From NCBI RefSeq assembly GCF_051622035.1, contig NC_135355.1, positions 9,486,501-9,550,500 on the forward strand: 64,000 nt of DNA, written 5' to 3'. Within the stretch, counting starts at the first letter, position 1; each line of letters begins with the position of its first letter. Of the stretch, positions 11,800-23,610 are shown one piece after another. Both the position numbers and the translations under genes were made by a program. The notes below the pieces were generated by a model, which ran no database searches, was not told the origin of the DNA, and saw only the letters and a list, made by a program, of their open reading frames with translations. Source of the stretch: Arctopsyche grandis. Lineage: Eukaryota > Arthropoda > Insecta > Trichoptera > Hydropsychidae.

Positions 11800-11945
11800 A
11801 GATGTTTTATTTATTTTTATTTTTACATACATATGTATGGACCAGGAAGGCCTAATAGGTAAACCCCGATGTGCCTTCCTGGCCAATTACAAACATTGCA
11901 GCATTTTTATTTTCATAAATCGATGATTTTTTTTTGAGATACTGA
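11800..11945 (-). mobile_element. SINE 3'-end fragment with terminal hairpin (family B)
   Basis: The minus strand carries AATGCTGCAATGTTTGTAAT and then a 41-nt hairpin at 11842-11882 (stem CCAGGAAGGC/GCCTTCCTGG, loop ACATCGGGG...CCTATTAG). The upstream body and tRNA head are absent. The stem is perfect although the loop has diverged from other copies. Confidence 0.8.
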
Positions 11946-11950
11946 AAAAA

Positions 11951-13025
11951 ACGAAATTAGCAAGACATCTCTTAAGTTAATTTTGTTGTACTTAAATCAG
12001 TCATCGTATGCACAATAAGTATCTGTAGCATACGTACGCTCAGTATCTATACGTGTGTGCGTACACATACTACTAACAAACGGCATTAAAGTTTGAAAAA
12101 GAATACATGTGTACATATATTGTTAATTTTTTAATCATAATCGGTAAAATTATAAATAATATGACGTGGAAAATATAATATAAATTTGTAAAACATGAAA
12201 TATATCAACAAATTCAACGCCGGCTTGTTGTATTGTTTCCAACTTTGACTCTGAAATTAACGAACTGGTGAAAGCTTCGAAGTGAAAGCTCAACAATTTG
12301 ATTAACGCTAATACGATATAAGAGTGTGTATCAAATTAATTCAGTTATACAATATTAATATTTCATGTCTACATAGATACATATGTACATATGTAAGTGC
12401 TCCACCATATTTATTTCACTCAAACCATATTAAAACACGTATGTACACATTGAATGCATAATATACATATATTGTACCTACATGCCAACACACATTCGTA
12501 TTTTATGTAAACCGTGAAATTTTCCTTATATTACGGAATATTTTCATTTGATAATTAGAACGGAAGTTGATCCCTCTCTTTAGAGAAAATCCCGCAGCTT
12601 TTGCTCGGCTGGGAAACATGCTTTTACGCCAGATGGTTAAAATTAATCCCGGCAAAATCTCATCTCTATTTCTCACTTCTCATCTATCCGTCGTCGTCTT
12701 AATTTCTGCATAAATATTTATCATCTTTGTTATACGACAGCGTCTTCGCGAGCCCAGAAGTCAGCAGTTGCGTAAGACAGGCGTTACAAATCACAACCAA
12801 AATATACATATTATATATTTTTCATTAATTTTAAAAATTCCAATTCACTATTCCAAGTGCCCAATTTGTTGATAAAATTTTGTTTACTTTTTCAATTTGT
12901 CTTTGTTTTGAAATTATATTTTTGGATAAAAGTTAATGATTTCATGCTACAGTTGTATATTGAAAATTTTAATGACGTTTAGTAATACAATTACGTACAT
13001 ATACTTAAATAATGTATGTTACAGT
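11951..13025. other. Unassigned AT-rich DNA
   Basis: CATA/TATG microsatellites occur near 12370-12400. A moderately GC-richer patch lies at about 12550-12780. No coding features recognised. Confidence 0.5.
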
Positions 13026-13855
13026 TGTAGTGTATCTTCCAGTTGTAATATATTTTGACTAGTTGGAATATGCATTCTTCATATTTTCTTTTGAAATTTA
13101 AATATATATATCTTTTTTTTTCTTCCAATTTTTTTGGGTAGTATGTGAATGTTTGTTAAATAAAATTAAAAGTGTTTTTATATATTTTATATGTATGTAT
13201 ATACATATGTATGTTTATATAAAATTTGTGTTATTCATGTATTTTCTGGCTACAGTGTCATATTGAGGTAACCTATGAAGACACTGGTATACGTATGTTT
13301 ATTAAAATGAAAATAAAATAAAATATTCCATCTAACCTAGTACCAACTCCCGTTATTGTTGAAGTGTATTTTTAGTTTTAATATATTTTGACTAGTTGGA
13401 ATATATTCCGTCTAACCCACGTAAGTTGATTCATATGGCGAATTACATTCCAACTGGTCAAAATATATTTTCAACTAAAAATACAGTTCAACTATACGTT
13501 GATATCATGTTAGATGGAAAGGTTAAGTTTTTAAAAACGTCATTCGACTAATAAACTAAGTTGGAAAGTCAAATTTTTGTTTTGAACATAATCTTAGAGA
13601 TATCGTAATACAATACTCATTACCATAATTCGTAATACGTAAGTATAAAATATTAATGCATTATGGAATTCTAAAGCATTCTAAAAAACATAAAAACTGT
13701 CAAAACTCTCAAGGATATTATATAATATTATAACTGGCGCATATTTTTGAAAGTGTATTTAGTTATAATTTACTAGTTGATTTGTGTTCGAATTTGAATT
13801 ACCTAAAACGCTAGTTGGAATATATTACAACTGAAAATACACTTCTACTACATAT
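13026..13855. mobile_element. AGTTGGAATAT-type TIR element(s), nested
   Basis: Related ends recur in both orientations: GTAGTGTATCTTCCAGTTGT (13029), GAAGTGTATTTTTAGTTTTA (13361), AACTAAAAATACAGTTCAAC (about 13474) and AACTGAAAATACACTTCTAC (13834). All are linked to a TAGTTGGAATATATTCC motif. This fits one TIR element inside another, or a duplicated non-autonomous element. It is also split by a LINE tail at 13071-13323. No transposase ORF. Confidence 0.6.
13071..13323 (+). repeat. LINE-like 3' end, family C, copy 2 (nested)
   Basis: It contains GTTTGTTAAATAAA and GGTAACCTATGAAGACACTG, then TATGTTTATTAAAATGAAAA with an AAAAT tail, matching 9100-9395. It sits inside the TIR element: GTTGGAATAT lies before it and ATTCCATCTAACC after it, which rejoin to the uninterrupted motif seen at about 13395. 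Confidence 0.65.
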
Positions 13856-13868
13856 AGTAAATATTTAT

Positions 13869-14124
13869 GTATGAGTCATTATATTTGAAAGTGGCATAAG
13901 TCTACTTTTCTTCATTTCGAGAAATATTTCGCAAATCGTTAATTTTTTTTTTGTTTAATCATATTTAAAAATACTGGTAGCCTGTAATACGTTTATTCTG
14001 CTTTCCCGAGAATCTAGACTCATCGAATTAAAATAAGTGATAGCAAATTTATGAAGTCAAACAGAAATATTGTTTTTAGAATTTAAAATTGAACTTCCGC
14101 TACTTTCAAATATAACGGCTCATA
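13869..14124. mobile_element. TATGAGCC-family MITE, copy 2
   Basis: Ends TATGAGTCATTATATTTGAA and CAAATATAACGGCTCATA are inverted repeats. The body is in the opposite orientation to copy 1 (the CTTCATTTCGAGAAATATTT side comes first). About 256 bp, no ORF. Confidence 0.88.
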
Positions 14125-14615
14125 TAATGAGAACTTTATTTATTTATTTTATTCAATTTATTGAATAATTTAATTGTTCAATTGCATTTAATTTTTCAAT
14201 AAAGACTTAAATGTTTATTTAAATATATTTTCAATTTTAATTAGAAATTATACATATTTATTTTAATTCGCCTTCTTCTGCAATGCTTGAGCATCCCTGA
14301 AATATAATTTATGCGTCTTCGCGATACACCCAAGAAAGTTAAAATTCAAAACAAAACACTGCGGATAGGATTAAAATTCGAGGGGAATTATTATTCCGCA
14401 AAATATTTATAAAATAATACAAACATAACATAACTATATATACAAAGGTGTTTGTATATATGTATGTAGATGCGAACTCTCTGAATTCAAAATTATGATA
14501 TGCAAATTAGCATATATGTACCTTAAATTTTCTCAGACTGCTATTTTAACAAATTCAAAAGCAGATATACAATTTCTTGTAAATAAACATTTTTTTCATG
14601 GCAAAAAATTAAACC
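14125..14615. other. Unassigned AT-rich DNA upstream of tRNA copy 2
   Basis: No gene or clear element seen. A plus-strand A run at 14603-14608 supplies the pol III terminator of the neighbouring tRNA. Confidence 0.5.
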
Positions 14616-14688
14616 TGGAGGCGCCGGGTATCGATCCCGGTACCTCTCACATGCTAAGCGAGCGCTCTACCATCTGAGCTACGCCCCC
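14616..14688 (-). tRNA. tRNA-Ala(AGC): tRNA-Ala (anticodon AGC), copy 2
   Basis: Identical over 73 nt to the gene at 10215-10287: anticodon loop TTAGCAT, G3:U70 pair, discriminator A, complete cloverleaf, no encoded CCA, and a T6 terminator on the minus strand. The flanks differ beyond a few bases (both have CCGGTGA on the 5' side). So this is not a recent long segmental duplication; identity is confined to the gene. Confidence 0.97.
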
Positions 14689-15151
14689 GGTGAAAATACT
14701 TCGAAAAAGTCGACTTTAAAATGATCACATGTAAACTGGGTCGAATATAATTGTGCTGGTTTGGTGTGTTGCCAAATCAGTCACGTAACGACCAGCTCGA
14801 CAGATTCGTCGTCTTCGGAATAACAAATCGCTCCGAACAAGTCTATGTTTAATACATAAATATTCAAAGTTATCGTAGTCGTTGTTAGTGCAACAAAGTT
14901 GGGTCGTAAAAGGTGCACTTGGTTGATCTTTCCGTTTTACGATCGCAAATCTCCGCGGTGTACCAGACAATCGTTTACTATGTTGCATTACGGTCGAAAA
15001 GCTATGTTTTTATCGTCTACGACTATCTACCATTAATTTTTAAGTTTGAAATATTTCGATATTGTTGCATTTTCCTTTTGTCAGTTACTGTATACATATG
15101 TACATCTTATATACATACATGTAAGATCCTAAGTTTGATACATTATAACTG
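14689..15151. other. Unassigned DNA
   Basis: A moderately GC-richer stretch at 14760-15000 follows the tRNA. No recognised gene. Confidence 0.5.
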
Positions 15152-16275
15152 TAGAGACACGTATTTTGGGCATCTATTTTTGTCAATTTTAGCATTTTCA
15201 TTTTGCATTTAAGTGTTTTAGGGCATTAAAAATGTTCAATTTTAGAGTCTATTTAGCATCTACTTTTATGAAGAGTTTAATTTTAAATAATAAACAATTT
15301 CGATGAATTTTAATAAAATTTATATACATACATATGTACAATTTAAAGACAACACAACAATTAAAAAATAATAGAAAAATTCAAAAATGTTTTGTAATTA
15401 AAATTACAAAGAAAAAAACATGAATATTAAAAAACAAAGAAAAGAAAACATGAATATAAAAATACGAAGACAAAAAATATGAATATAAAAATATAATACC
15501 AATTAAAATTTATTAAAACTCAACATGGACCATATTTCTACAGATTCTATTTTGAGATTAATGCGACGATCGGTAACAATTATATTGTACATATTTACTA
15601 AAATACCTTTCAGCATCCACACTATTGTGACGGGACACCAAATAGATTTTAGAGCTGCACAACCAAACTTTTCATATTTAATTTTTGTTGCTATCAATAA
15701 TAGCAATATATTCGGCGTGGATTCATTTTTTATATTCTCTATTAATTGTCTAAAAAAGTGCTGATATCCTTCCAAACATTGATCCTCTGTTAATACATTA
15801 AACAATGGCAGGTTTTTAAAAATCAAAACTGTTTCTTTAATATTAATATTAGATTTTGTACCTGCCACAGAAGGATTGAATAGTTTACTCAATGTTTGGA
15901 GGAATAGATTTGTCTCATTTAGTCTTGAATACGATTCTAGTTTTAAGACGCTTTTTTGAGCAGCCTTTTAGATACACATCTCCAACTTTTTTTTACAGTA
16001 GTAGACAAAAGCAGTTGCTTGGTTTCGACAGGAAAAACACCGTATATGGTAAACTGCAAGCTCTGTTTTATGCCCTCAATTTCTTCACTTAATAAATGGG
16101 AAAATGGATAGGAAGACCCTTCTAAATTATCTATTAATTTTATACAAATTTCACTTTTGTTTGTTATTTTAGCATCTATTCGCATATTTTACGAATTTAG
16201 CATCTAATAGCATTTATTCAGAATTTTAGCATCTATTTAGCATTTATGGCAAAATGCTGAAAATACGTGTCTCTA
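15152..16275 (-). mobile_element. Decayed hAT-like DNA transposon
   Basis: A 1,124-bp element. Its ends TAGAGACACGTATTTT (15152) and AAAATACGTGTCTCTA (to 16275) are perfect 16-bp inverted repeats. Subterminal AGCATCTA/TAGCATTT motifs repeat at both sides. Between them, on the minus strand, is a broken transposase with a hAT-type C-terminal region. I see no matching 8-bp flanks, so target duplication is lost or the boundary is slightly off. It is shorter than an autonomous hAT (usually 2.5-5 kb), so it is internally deleted as well as degenerate. Confidence 0.72.
15503..16185 (-). pseudogene. hAT transposase C-terminal remnant
   Basis: Two minus-strand open pieces (16185-15943 and 15892-15503) are separated by a short gap with a frame change. 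The second piece ends with TPNILLLLIATK, KFGCAALKSIWCPVTIVWM and YNIIVTDRRINLKIESVEIW. The last block resembles the hAT dimerisation motif, where a conserved Trp and VERxFSKY are followed by a TDRR-like block and the conserved C-terminal helix. The VER motif itself is damaged. The N-terminal BED finger and the catalytic part are absent. Assignment rests on motif resemblance; a profile search with the hATC domain would settle it. Confidence 0.65.
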
Positions 16276-16317
16276 ATAATAAGACATCATCTTCAATAAT
16301 GAAGATGACGATGACGT

Positions 16318-16508
16318 CATCATTTACAGCCATTCACTGTTGGATAAAGACCTCTCTAATACGTTTCCATTCGTCTCTGTTTTGCGCAACTCTCATCCAT
16401 CTCACCTGACAATGTTTTTCTAATTTCGTCCTTCCTTTCAGTCTTTCGCATTTTCTTGGATACCATTCCAGCACTTCTTTTGTCTACCTTTCATCCCCTC
16501 TTCTAGGC
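16318..16508 (-). pseudogene. RTE 3'-end fragment
   Basis: The minus-strand complement of TCATCATTTACAGCCATTCA onward matches the last ~190 bp of the RTE ORF at 58013-60970, including the terminal TGA repeat. It is 5'-truncated near 16508 and carries several changes. It lies 42 bp from the end of the hAT-like element. Confidence 0.85.
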
Positions 16509-16664
16509 ATTGAAATAAAAATCTTATTTTGAATTTTTTTTTGCCGGGATAAATTAATCGGTCGGAGGCACAGGACATTGCTTAAAATCAATAAAAATTT
16601 TTTAACATTCCCTTGATACGATGAAAGTTTTCCACTAGGTTCACATGTCGAATTAAAAGAAGGG

Positions 16665-16738
16665 ATAAAAATTAAGTCAAACAGAAACAGTATTTTTGGA
16701 ACTGAAAATTGGACTTCCGCCACTTTCAAATAAACTCG
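16665..16738. mobile_element. TATGAGCC-family MITE, terminal fragment
   Basis: AAGTCAAACAGAAACAGTAT, TTTTGGAACTGAAAATTGGA and CCGCCACTTTCAAATA match one end of the family; the rest is missing. Confidence 0.75.
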
Positions 16739-18995
16739 GTTAAGCTTTTAAGAAGTTGTTTGTTCATTTTAATATTATTTTTAAAATTTTACTCTAATAA
16801 TACTCTAATATGTATAATATAATACTATAATATGTGTGTATATGTATCGAGCTCATCACTAGTTTATAATAATATCTAATAATAATAATTCAAATACACG
16901 CTGATTTTAATATGAAGTCTCCGAGTGTTTTTATTATTAGAACAAACATAATATACATATTTGGATCAAAATTTCAAAGTATTCGCCCATTAAACGAATC
17001 ACATTATTGAGCTTTCGCCTTTGGGACTTTTGTCCGCGGATTATTTATGTCGCCCGGGGGCTGGTTTCCTGTTTCCGCAGCTTCCGGCCTGAATTTAAAT
17101 ATGCTTTACGGCCGTTTCCGTTTTAAAACTATCTCTGCGATGCGAAAACGAAAAGAGAGTATGAAGAGAACGAAAAAAAAATATATACATATATATTGTC
17201 GCAATTCGAGCGCGCAAAGCCCGAAGCACATTATGTTAATTTTTCAGGCCGAGCTTTTTGCCCCGCTCGCAAAGTGTTATTTCATGATAATGGATCGGTA
17301 AAGTTAAATAATGTTCTTGTTTTCTTATTCGCATAACCCCGTTTCCACTATTTGCAGTAAAAAATGAGACGTCCATGTAAAATTTACGTAACGCGAAAAC
17401 CATAATTTCCAACAATTACAAAGTAATAATAGATGTTTCTATTCTACTAAAAGTTTCATAATATAATGCTTGCATAAATCGAGACAATGGCTCATGCAAA
17501 AATACCTTTAACTTTCTTCAGGAGTTGCGAACACAACAATGGCACTAGAACCAGCATGGGTTCCATTTATTATACCTATATGATATAAAAAGATCCACAT
17601 GTGGTATCAACGTATCTACTCAAACTATAAATAATACCGTTGGCTTGGAGTGCTATTACAATTCTTTTATATCGAAAAGGAGCAAAACTTTATATAATAC
17701 CTTATATTTTATTGTATTAATATACACACATACATACATTCGGGATCATTTCTGAACCATAGACATAAGCAATATCAAATGCATTAATTTCTGCACATGT
17801 AAATGTTTGCAGTTCACCACTATTTGAACATACATACATATGTATAATTTTATATACATATGTATTTAAAAAAATATTTTTCTGCTTTGCACCGCTACTG
17901 TACCTGCAACGGATTACGATTGTTTTATTAATTTACGCTGGTTTGATTTCGTACAAAATCTCCCTAGGACCCGGTGTTACGACCTTCTTCAATAGTCTCC
18001 AGCAGACGAAACCTCCAGGATATAATATCCTTTCAACAAAGTTTCATTCAACAGAATCCTGCCATGCGTGCATCTAAAAATACCGTCTTATTCGTGTACG
18101 CTTCACAAGAGTGTTTATAAGAAACATTGTAATGCTTGGATTGCCTTATTGTCTTGATCAAGCAGCAGATGTTACATCGAAGCCAACTTTATAATGTAAT
18201 ATACTTACACATACATTCATATGTACTACAATTTTGTTAGTGAAACGATGCGTTAAATTGGTCGCGAAATAAAATATTTCTATTTCGAATCATATTTTGG
18301 AATACTTGATTTTCTTGAATTCACAAAAAAAAACAAAATAATAATAAGGAAAGTACGCGAAAGCTCGTCTGTTCTGATCCGACAACAATGGACCGCAATA
18401 GTGGCGACCTACGAGTATGTCGCGACACACAATGCGGCTCACCGCGATCATCGCAAGATTAAAATTTTCGGTCCAATAACCGCGCCATTACGGCCATTGT
18501 AACGCGAGGTACGAGAACCAGATGCTCTCAAACCTCCCCAAAATTTTTAACCGATAAAAAACTACCAAAAACCCACATTTCATACGCTCGAGCTACAAAT
18601 TTATGCCCAAATAAATACCAAATATAAGATATTATTTTTTCAAGGAAATACTTTGATACGTCTATTATTAAGATTTTGACTCGTTTACTATTTCGAATAA
18701 TTATAATCATTTTATGATTATATTTCTTGGTGCAAATTCCATCTCATATCTACATACATATGTAAATATATGTACATGCACAGATGTGTGGTATTTTATT
18801 CATACATACATACATATGTATATATATATGTACATTTCAAGTCAATCAATACACACCCATTGTACAATATGTATGATACAAAATTTATTAATTTCATATT
18901 TAATTTATTTATTAAATTATTATATGTATATTCTTCAACGTTTTTTTTATATTTCTAATGTGTCTTTTGAAAACTCAGTTTCATATCGATATATT
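16739..18995. other. Unassigned DNA with two GC-richer patches
   Basis: GC-richer patches lie at about 16990-17290 and 18355-18540. Neither contains an ORF with family motifs. The rest is AT-rich with CATA/TATG tracts (about 17735 and 18750-18835). Confidence 0.45.
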
Positions 18996-19255
18996 ATATG
19001 AGCCGGAATAATTAAAAGTGGCATGAGTCCATTTTTCTTCATTTCGAGAAATATCTCGCAACACAGTTAGTCTAATATTCTCAGTTCAAAAGTGTTTAAA
19101 AATACTGATAGCCTGTGATACGTTTATTCTACTTTTTCATGATTCTGGACATATCGAATTAAAATAAGAACAATTTGTGAATTAAGTCAAACAGAAATAG
19201 TATTTTTGGAACTGAAAATTTGACTTACGCCACTTTCAAATATAACGGCTCATAT
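18996..19255. mobile_element. TATGAGCC-family MITE, copy 3
   Basis: Ends ATATGAGCCGGAATAATTAA and CTTTCAAATATAACGGCTCA form inverted repeats. About 260 bp, same orientation as copy 2, no ORF. It is followed directly by a TACATA tract. Confidence 0.88.
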
Positions 19256-19287
19256 GTATGTACATACATATGTACCTTCCCTATTAT

Positions 19288-19429
19288 AAATTATTTGAAA
19301 ATAAATAAATAGCGTAAAGATGATACATACTTTAAACATATAATACTTCTTTTTATATAAATAAAAAGAAGTATTATATATTAAAAGTATGTATTATCTT
19401 TACGCTATTTATTTATTTTCAAATAATTT
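19288..19429. repeat. 142-bp near-perfect palindrome
   Basis: Arms of about 67-70 bp run from AAATTATTTGAAAATAAATA to its complement TATTTATTTTCAAATAATTT. They include GCGTAAAGATGATACATACT against AGTATGTATTATCTTTACGC, with TATATAA at the centre. Only a few mismatches separate the arms. It is flanked by TACATA/TATGTA tracts. It may be a fold-back MITE or an inverted duplication; no ORF. Confidence 0.9.
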
Positions 19430-20618
19430 GAAATATGTATGTATGTATATACATATGTATGAGCCGAAAATCATTAAATAAAAAAAGCACTTAAGAAATG
19501 ATAGCTCCATTTTCATGCATACATACACGCGTATAGACATATTTACATATGTAGATACATATATGTTATATTTAAAAATTATTTGTATTAAAATTCAAAT
19601 TAAAGTGACGTATGTATTAATTCTTTCTACTTCAAAATAATTCTGTAAAATGAACCATTGCACTAAGGACACACTTGAAATTCATCAATTCATATTTCCC
19701 CAAGTTGAATGCGGTAAAGAAAGAGGGAAATGGGGAAAAAAAGGGCTGATTTGACAGTATTACTCGAGTCTTGTTCTCGTTTTTCGGATGCATATCGCGA
19801 AATAAAAACTGATTGTGATCCCTATGTCCCTTCACAATTTCCCATTGTTATCGTTATTAAAAAAAATGAGAGAGAAATGAAAATACCGCGAAGCGCAAAT
19901 ATACATCATTTATGTACATATATAAAAACGAAAATAGTAAAAAGATAAATAATAAAATAGATATCGCCAGGTATCCTCGTAATTGTACATGCTATACTTA
20001 AATAAGCACTTAATTGCAAGTGGCGAGGTGCATCCGCGCGCATTGTTGCATCCGTGCACAAAAGGTGTCATGGCGTATGCATTTGGCGCTTCCTTTGGCG
20101 GTTCGGCCACTTCACTCGCAGATTCCCATGGGATTATCCGCAAAAATGGATAGCGGATCCTTTGACGGTACAATTTTAACATAAATGGTCGGCGTCGCTG
20201 AAAGAAGCGCACACATTCCCATTAAACATCGATAAGATGTAAAAAGCGATAGTGCGTAAACGCTGTGCTCACATTTGTTGTGACAATGGTGCAACTGGCC
20301 GAATCTAGAGTGCGATCTGTTATTTTCAAACACTGAGACATACACTTTAGACATGTACTTTAATATGCATCAATGAATAAACAAATAGATCCTTCGATTT
20401 GTATGGTTCAAATAAAAAAAGCGCCTATTTATTCTTAGCCCCTAAGTGAAAGTATAGAATTCGGTATTTTTTCGCATTCCTGTTAAATCCTTCATTATAT
20501 GTAAGAGTGAATCAAATACAATTTAAACGTATGTATACAGTGATTCTATAAATGTGTACATATTATATGTATTTGTAGCTTTTCAACATTATGTATAAAA
20601 TTATTAGTAGTAATTTGA

Positions 20619-20621
<3 letters not shown>
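19430..20621. other. Unassigned DNA with a GC-richer patch
   Basis: A GC-richer patch is at about 20015-20310. Its open frames overlap on the minus strand without family motifs. No gene called. Confidence 0.45.

Positions 20622-20667
<46 letters not shown>
20622..20667. repeat. (TA)n microsatellite
   Basis: An uninterrupted AT dinucleotide array of about 46 bp. Confidence 0.95.
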
Positions 20668-20673
<6 letters not shown>

Positions 20674-21025
20674 TACATCATCAAAACATAATAAATTGCC
20701 CATAAATCACGGAAACCAATATACTCCAATATGTAATTAATCCTGCTATATTTTCTGTTACAATTAATCATTCATACACAATAAATTTTCCAGATAAGAT
20801 AATAACATGAGTCTCATTCCACCGTTTTGACATATGTACCCACATTTGTATATATTCATTACACCGGAGCGAAACTTTCGTCGTATGAAGGAAACGTTAA
20901 ATAAAAAATTTCATTGATTTTAAACAATTTCCTATGTAGTTTTTTTTCATTTTATTGTACATCTTTTTTTCAAGAATAGTTTTGATTTTTTTACTATTTA
21001 AAAAAAGGAAACATACTTGCCAATT
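20668..21025. other. Unassigned AT-rich DNA
   Basis: No gene or clear element. A weak resemblance to the flank of the 4555-4740 repeat starts near 20970. Confidence 0.4.
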
Positions 21026-21430
21026 GAAGTTTATTTGGTTCGACTATGATAAGTTTTGACTTATTAACTAGAATTCAAAGTCCCCATACAAAGTTCCCGT
21101 GAATATTTTGAAAATAAAAGTCGTTGAGAGCTTCCTTGAGTATATGTACATTTGTATGTATATCTTTAATCGGAACACAAAATAATTCGTAAAAATTACG
21201 AATTTCATAAAATATAAGAAGGGGCAAATGACCTGTTTTGAAGTAAAACATAGGTCATTTTTGCCTCATTGATTTCATAAAATTCTTTAATTTTCTGGAA
21301 ATTTTTTGTGATCAAATCAAAAAGGTGTATATACTGATGAAAGCTCTCAAGGGCTTTTATTTTCAAAATAATCATGATAATAGTCAAAATTATCATTAAT
21401 CTTATCATAACAACCCAAATAAACTTTGAA
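21026..21430. mobile_element. Fold-back TIR element with AAGTTTATTTGG ends
   Basis: The left end AAGTTTATTTGGTTCGACTA, followed by TGATAAGTTTTGAC, is inverted at the right end (complement AAGTTTATTTGGGTTGTTAT). Internal blocks are also inverted around 21240: AAAATAAAAG...GAGAGCTTCC against GAAAGCTCTC...CTTTTATTTT, and GGCAAATGACCTGTTTT against ACATAGGTCATTTTTGCC. About 405 bp without an ORF. A one-armed relative is at 4555-4740. Confidence 0.72.
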
Positions 21431-22279
21431 AAAGAAATATATGAAAAAAACCTTCCTTTTTGTTATTTTCCACGAGATGAATTGATTGGTTGTTGGCACA
21501 GGAAATTGTTTAAAAATTTATATGTATAATAACAAAGAACTTATTATTATACATATTCAAATGAAAAAATAAAACTATAATCTTATGCTTATATAAATAT
21601 TAATTTCTAAAAAATAAAGACCACTCTAATATACAAATGCATTCGCGGAATTAGAGTTACTCGTAGTCCACTTATTCATAGAAATTACGAATATATTTAT
21701 GTATACTTCTATATATGGGCATACACACATATGTATATAAACAAGTCCAATAAGGTCCTTTCATTGCCTCTATTATGCTTCGTGGTCTATTTGTAGTGTG
21801 CTCGCGTACACAACGTGCCAATTATAGGTGTGCGGCACCTTTGGCGACCTGAACAAACAATGGGTGACCATTGACAATAAACAGGCACGCATCTCTGACC
21901 AAAAGATCCCTTCCGAGTGGTAATCGATGCCCTATTAGCTCACCGGGCCGTTAAACGCTCCTTAGAGACGTCCTGCCAAGTGTTAATCCCCGAAAGTCCT
22001 GCAACACTCGCAAGACCCCACACATACATTTTCTTATATGAACTCCATTTCTATAGCACTCCATTTTTATATGAACTTATACGACTTTAACCTAAAATTA
22101 CTTCAATAATGTATGTAACTCTGGATTTGAATCCAGATTTTTTTTTAATTTTGCAATATATACCGTATTTATATAAATATTAATACCGGAAATAAAAAAT
22201 GACTTAAGTGCCATTTTTTTAGATTTTGATATACATCGGTTTGAGATACATACATACATTTTGAGATACATGAATATGA
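21431..22279. other. Unassigned DNA with GC-richer island
   Basis: The island at about 21770-22010 includes ACAATGGG, ACAATAAACAGGC and GCGGCACCTTTGGCG. The ACAAT and TAAACA words fit Sox/Fox-type sites, but that is weak evidence. No ORF of note. Confidence 0.35.
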
Positions 22280-22415
22280 GGGGACGAAATTAGAAAAATG
22301 TGTGGGACGAGATGGATGAAAGTCGCCCAAAACAGAGACAGATGGAAACGTGTTGGAGAGGCTTTCATCCAACAGTGGATGGTGAGCGGCTGTAAATGAT
22401 GATGATGATGATGAT
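22280..22415 (+). pseudogene. RTE 3'-end fragment
   Basis: Plus-strand copy of the last ~120 bp of the RTE ORF (GATGGATGAAAGTCGCCCAA, CAACAGTGGATGGTGAGCGG, CTGTAAATGA), ending in a TGATGATGATGATGATGAT tail. It is strongly 5'-truncated. The stop codon and tail merge exactly as in the intact element. Confidence 0.9.
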
Positions 22416-23389
22416 ATCATATATTAAAAACTTTGTTCAAATACACCTAAATATTAATAAAATAAATTTTATGATATAAAAAAATCGTTACATGCATTTG
22501 TGTGAGTATTTCGGGGTGGTTAGGGGATGACGCCTGACCACCTACACCCTTTAACGCTAGCTTATTGCTTTGTTTCGAATTGTTTCCTTTGATTGGAATA
22601 CCACTAGCACTTAGGGGTGACAATAGCAGATCAAAAGAGCCTTTGATGTATCTATAATACATATCAATTTACCCCTGCCAATTTTAACTGCCTGGTATTT
22701 CGCCATCGACCGATGAAACTGTGCGCGATCATCCTTTTGGAATATGATTTCGCAATTCACTGATGATCGACATAAATAGTGATAACTTTAAATTTATCAC
22801 TATTTATGTCGATCCTATAAATTATCATATATGTACATACATATAAAAGGCTGTAATTAAGTTGTACATACAAACGATTCCCTTCGTAATTTCACATGTA
22901 ATTCATTTCGTTCATGCGCCTCATAAAAAATAGAAACTGGTGCATCGTTAGTGTCAATTAGTGTCGGATTAAGGGACACACTTTGACCGCGTGCCACCAG
23001 ATTATGGTAACTGGTTCCGTAGCCAAATCTGGAACTAATTGCTCTGAAAATTCAACCGGAACATGGTGCCTATATTTACTTAGCACTGTGAAAATTCACA
23101 TACTAAATTCGCCCTTCGCACTATTATGTACACGTGACATGCAAATATCCAGGATATGTTCATCTGTCCATTCTGAAACTTTTTTTTTCGTGTATGTAAA
23201 TAACGAGATACAAAATTTGGGTACTTGATAACAGACTCTTTATAAAAAAAATATAATTAGAATCAGAATTTCCAATTGCATCAGAGCTAGAACAACTCTT
23301 CCACACACATATTTACATTTTTTTTAATTATAAAATTACAAATATATTTTTTATAAACTCTATACCTACGTACTTACTTACATACAGGG
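22416..23389. other. Unassigned DNA
   Basis: Apart from the palindrome at 22764-22813 no element is recognised. An open frame at 22983-23228 has no family motifs. Confidence 0.45.
22764..22813. repeat. 50-bp hairpin palindrome
   Basis: Arms GATCGACATAAATAGTGATA(A) and its complement (T)TATCACTATTTATGTCGATC are perfect over 21 bp, around an 8-bp centre CTTTAAAT. Confidence 0.92.
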
Positions 23390-23610
23390 CTGACGAGAGG
23401 GGAGGGGGATCCGGGGTAAAGTTCCAGGGCCTGGACTATTCGAGGGTCCCCGTTTCAATCATACCTGTGATATCATACTTTCTCATTCTATTATTTTAAA
23501 AAATAACAACCAACATATGGTATTTTTCTACGAGTTTTATATCGATAAGATTTTTTTTTAGTTTGTCTATTTATTTATTTTCACCAGGGCCCGGGTAAAA
23601 ATATTTATAT
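23390..23610. repeat. Possible DNA-element remnant (GGGCTGACGAGAGGGG start)
   Basis: A G-rich start (CAGGGCTGACGAGAGGGGAG) and a CACCAGGGCCCGGG stretch at about 23582 bracket AT-rich DNA. Both edges share CAGGGC/GGGCC words, but the inverted match is too weak to define ends. Confidence 0.25.
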
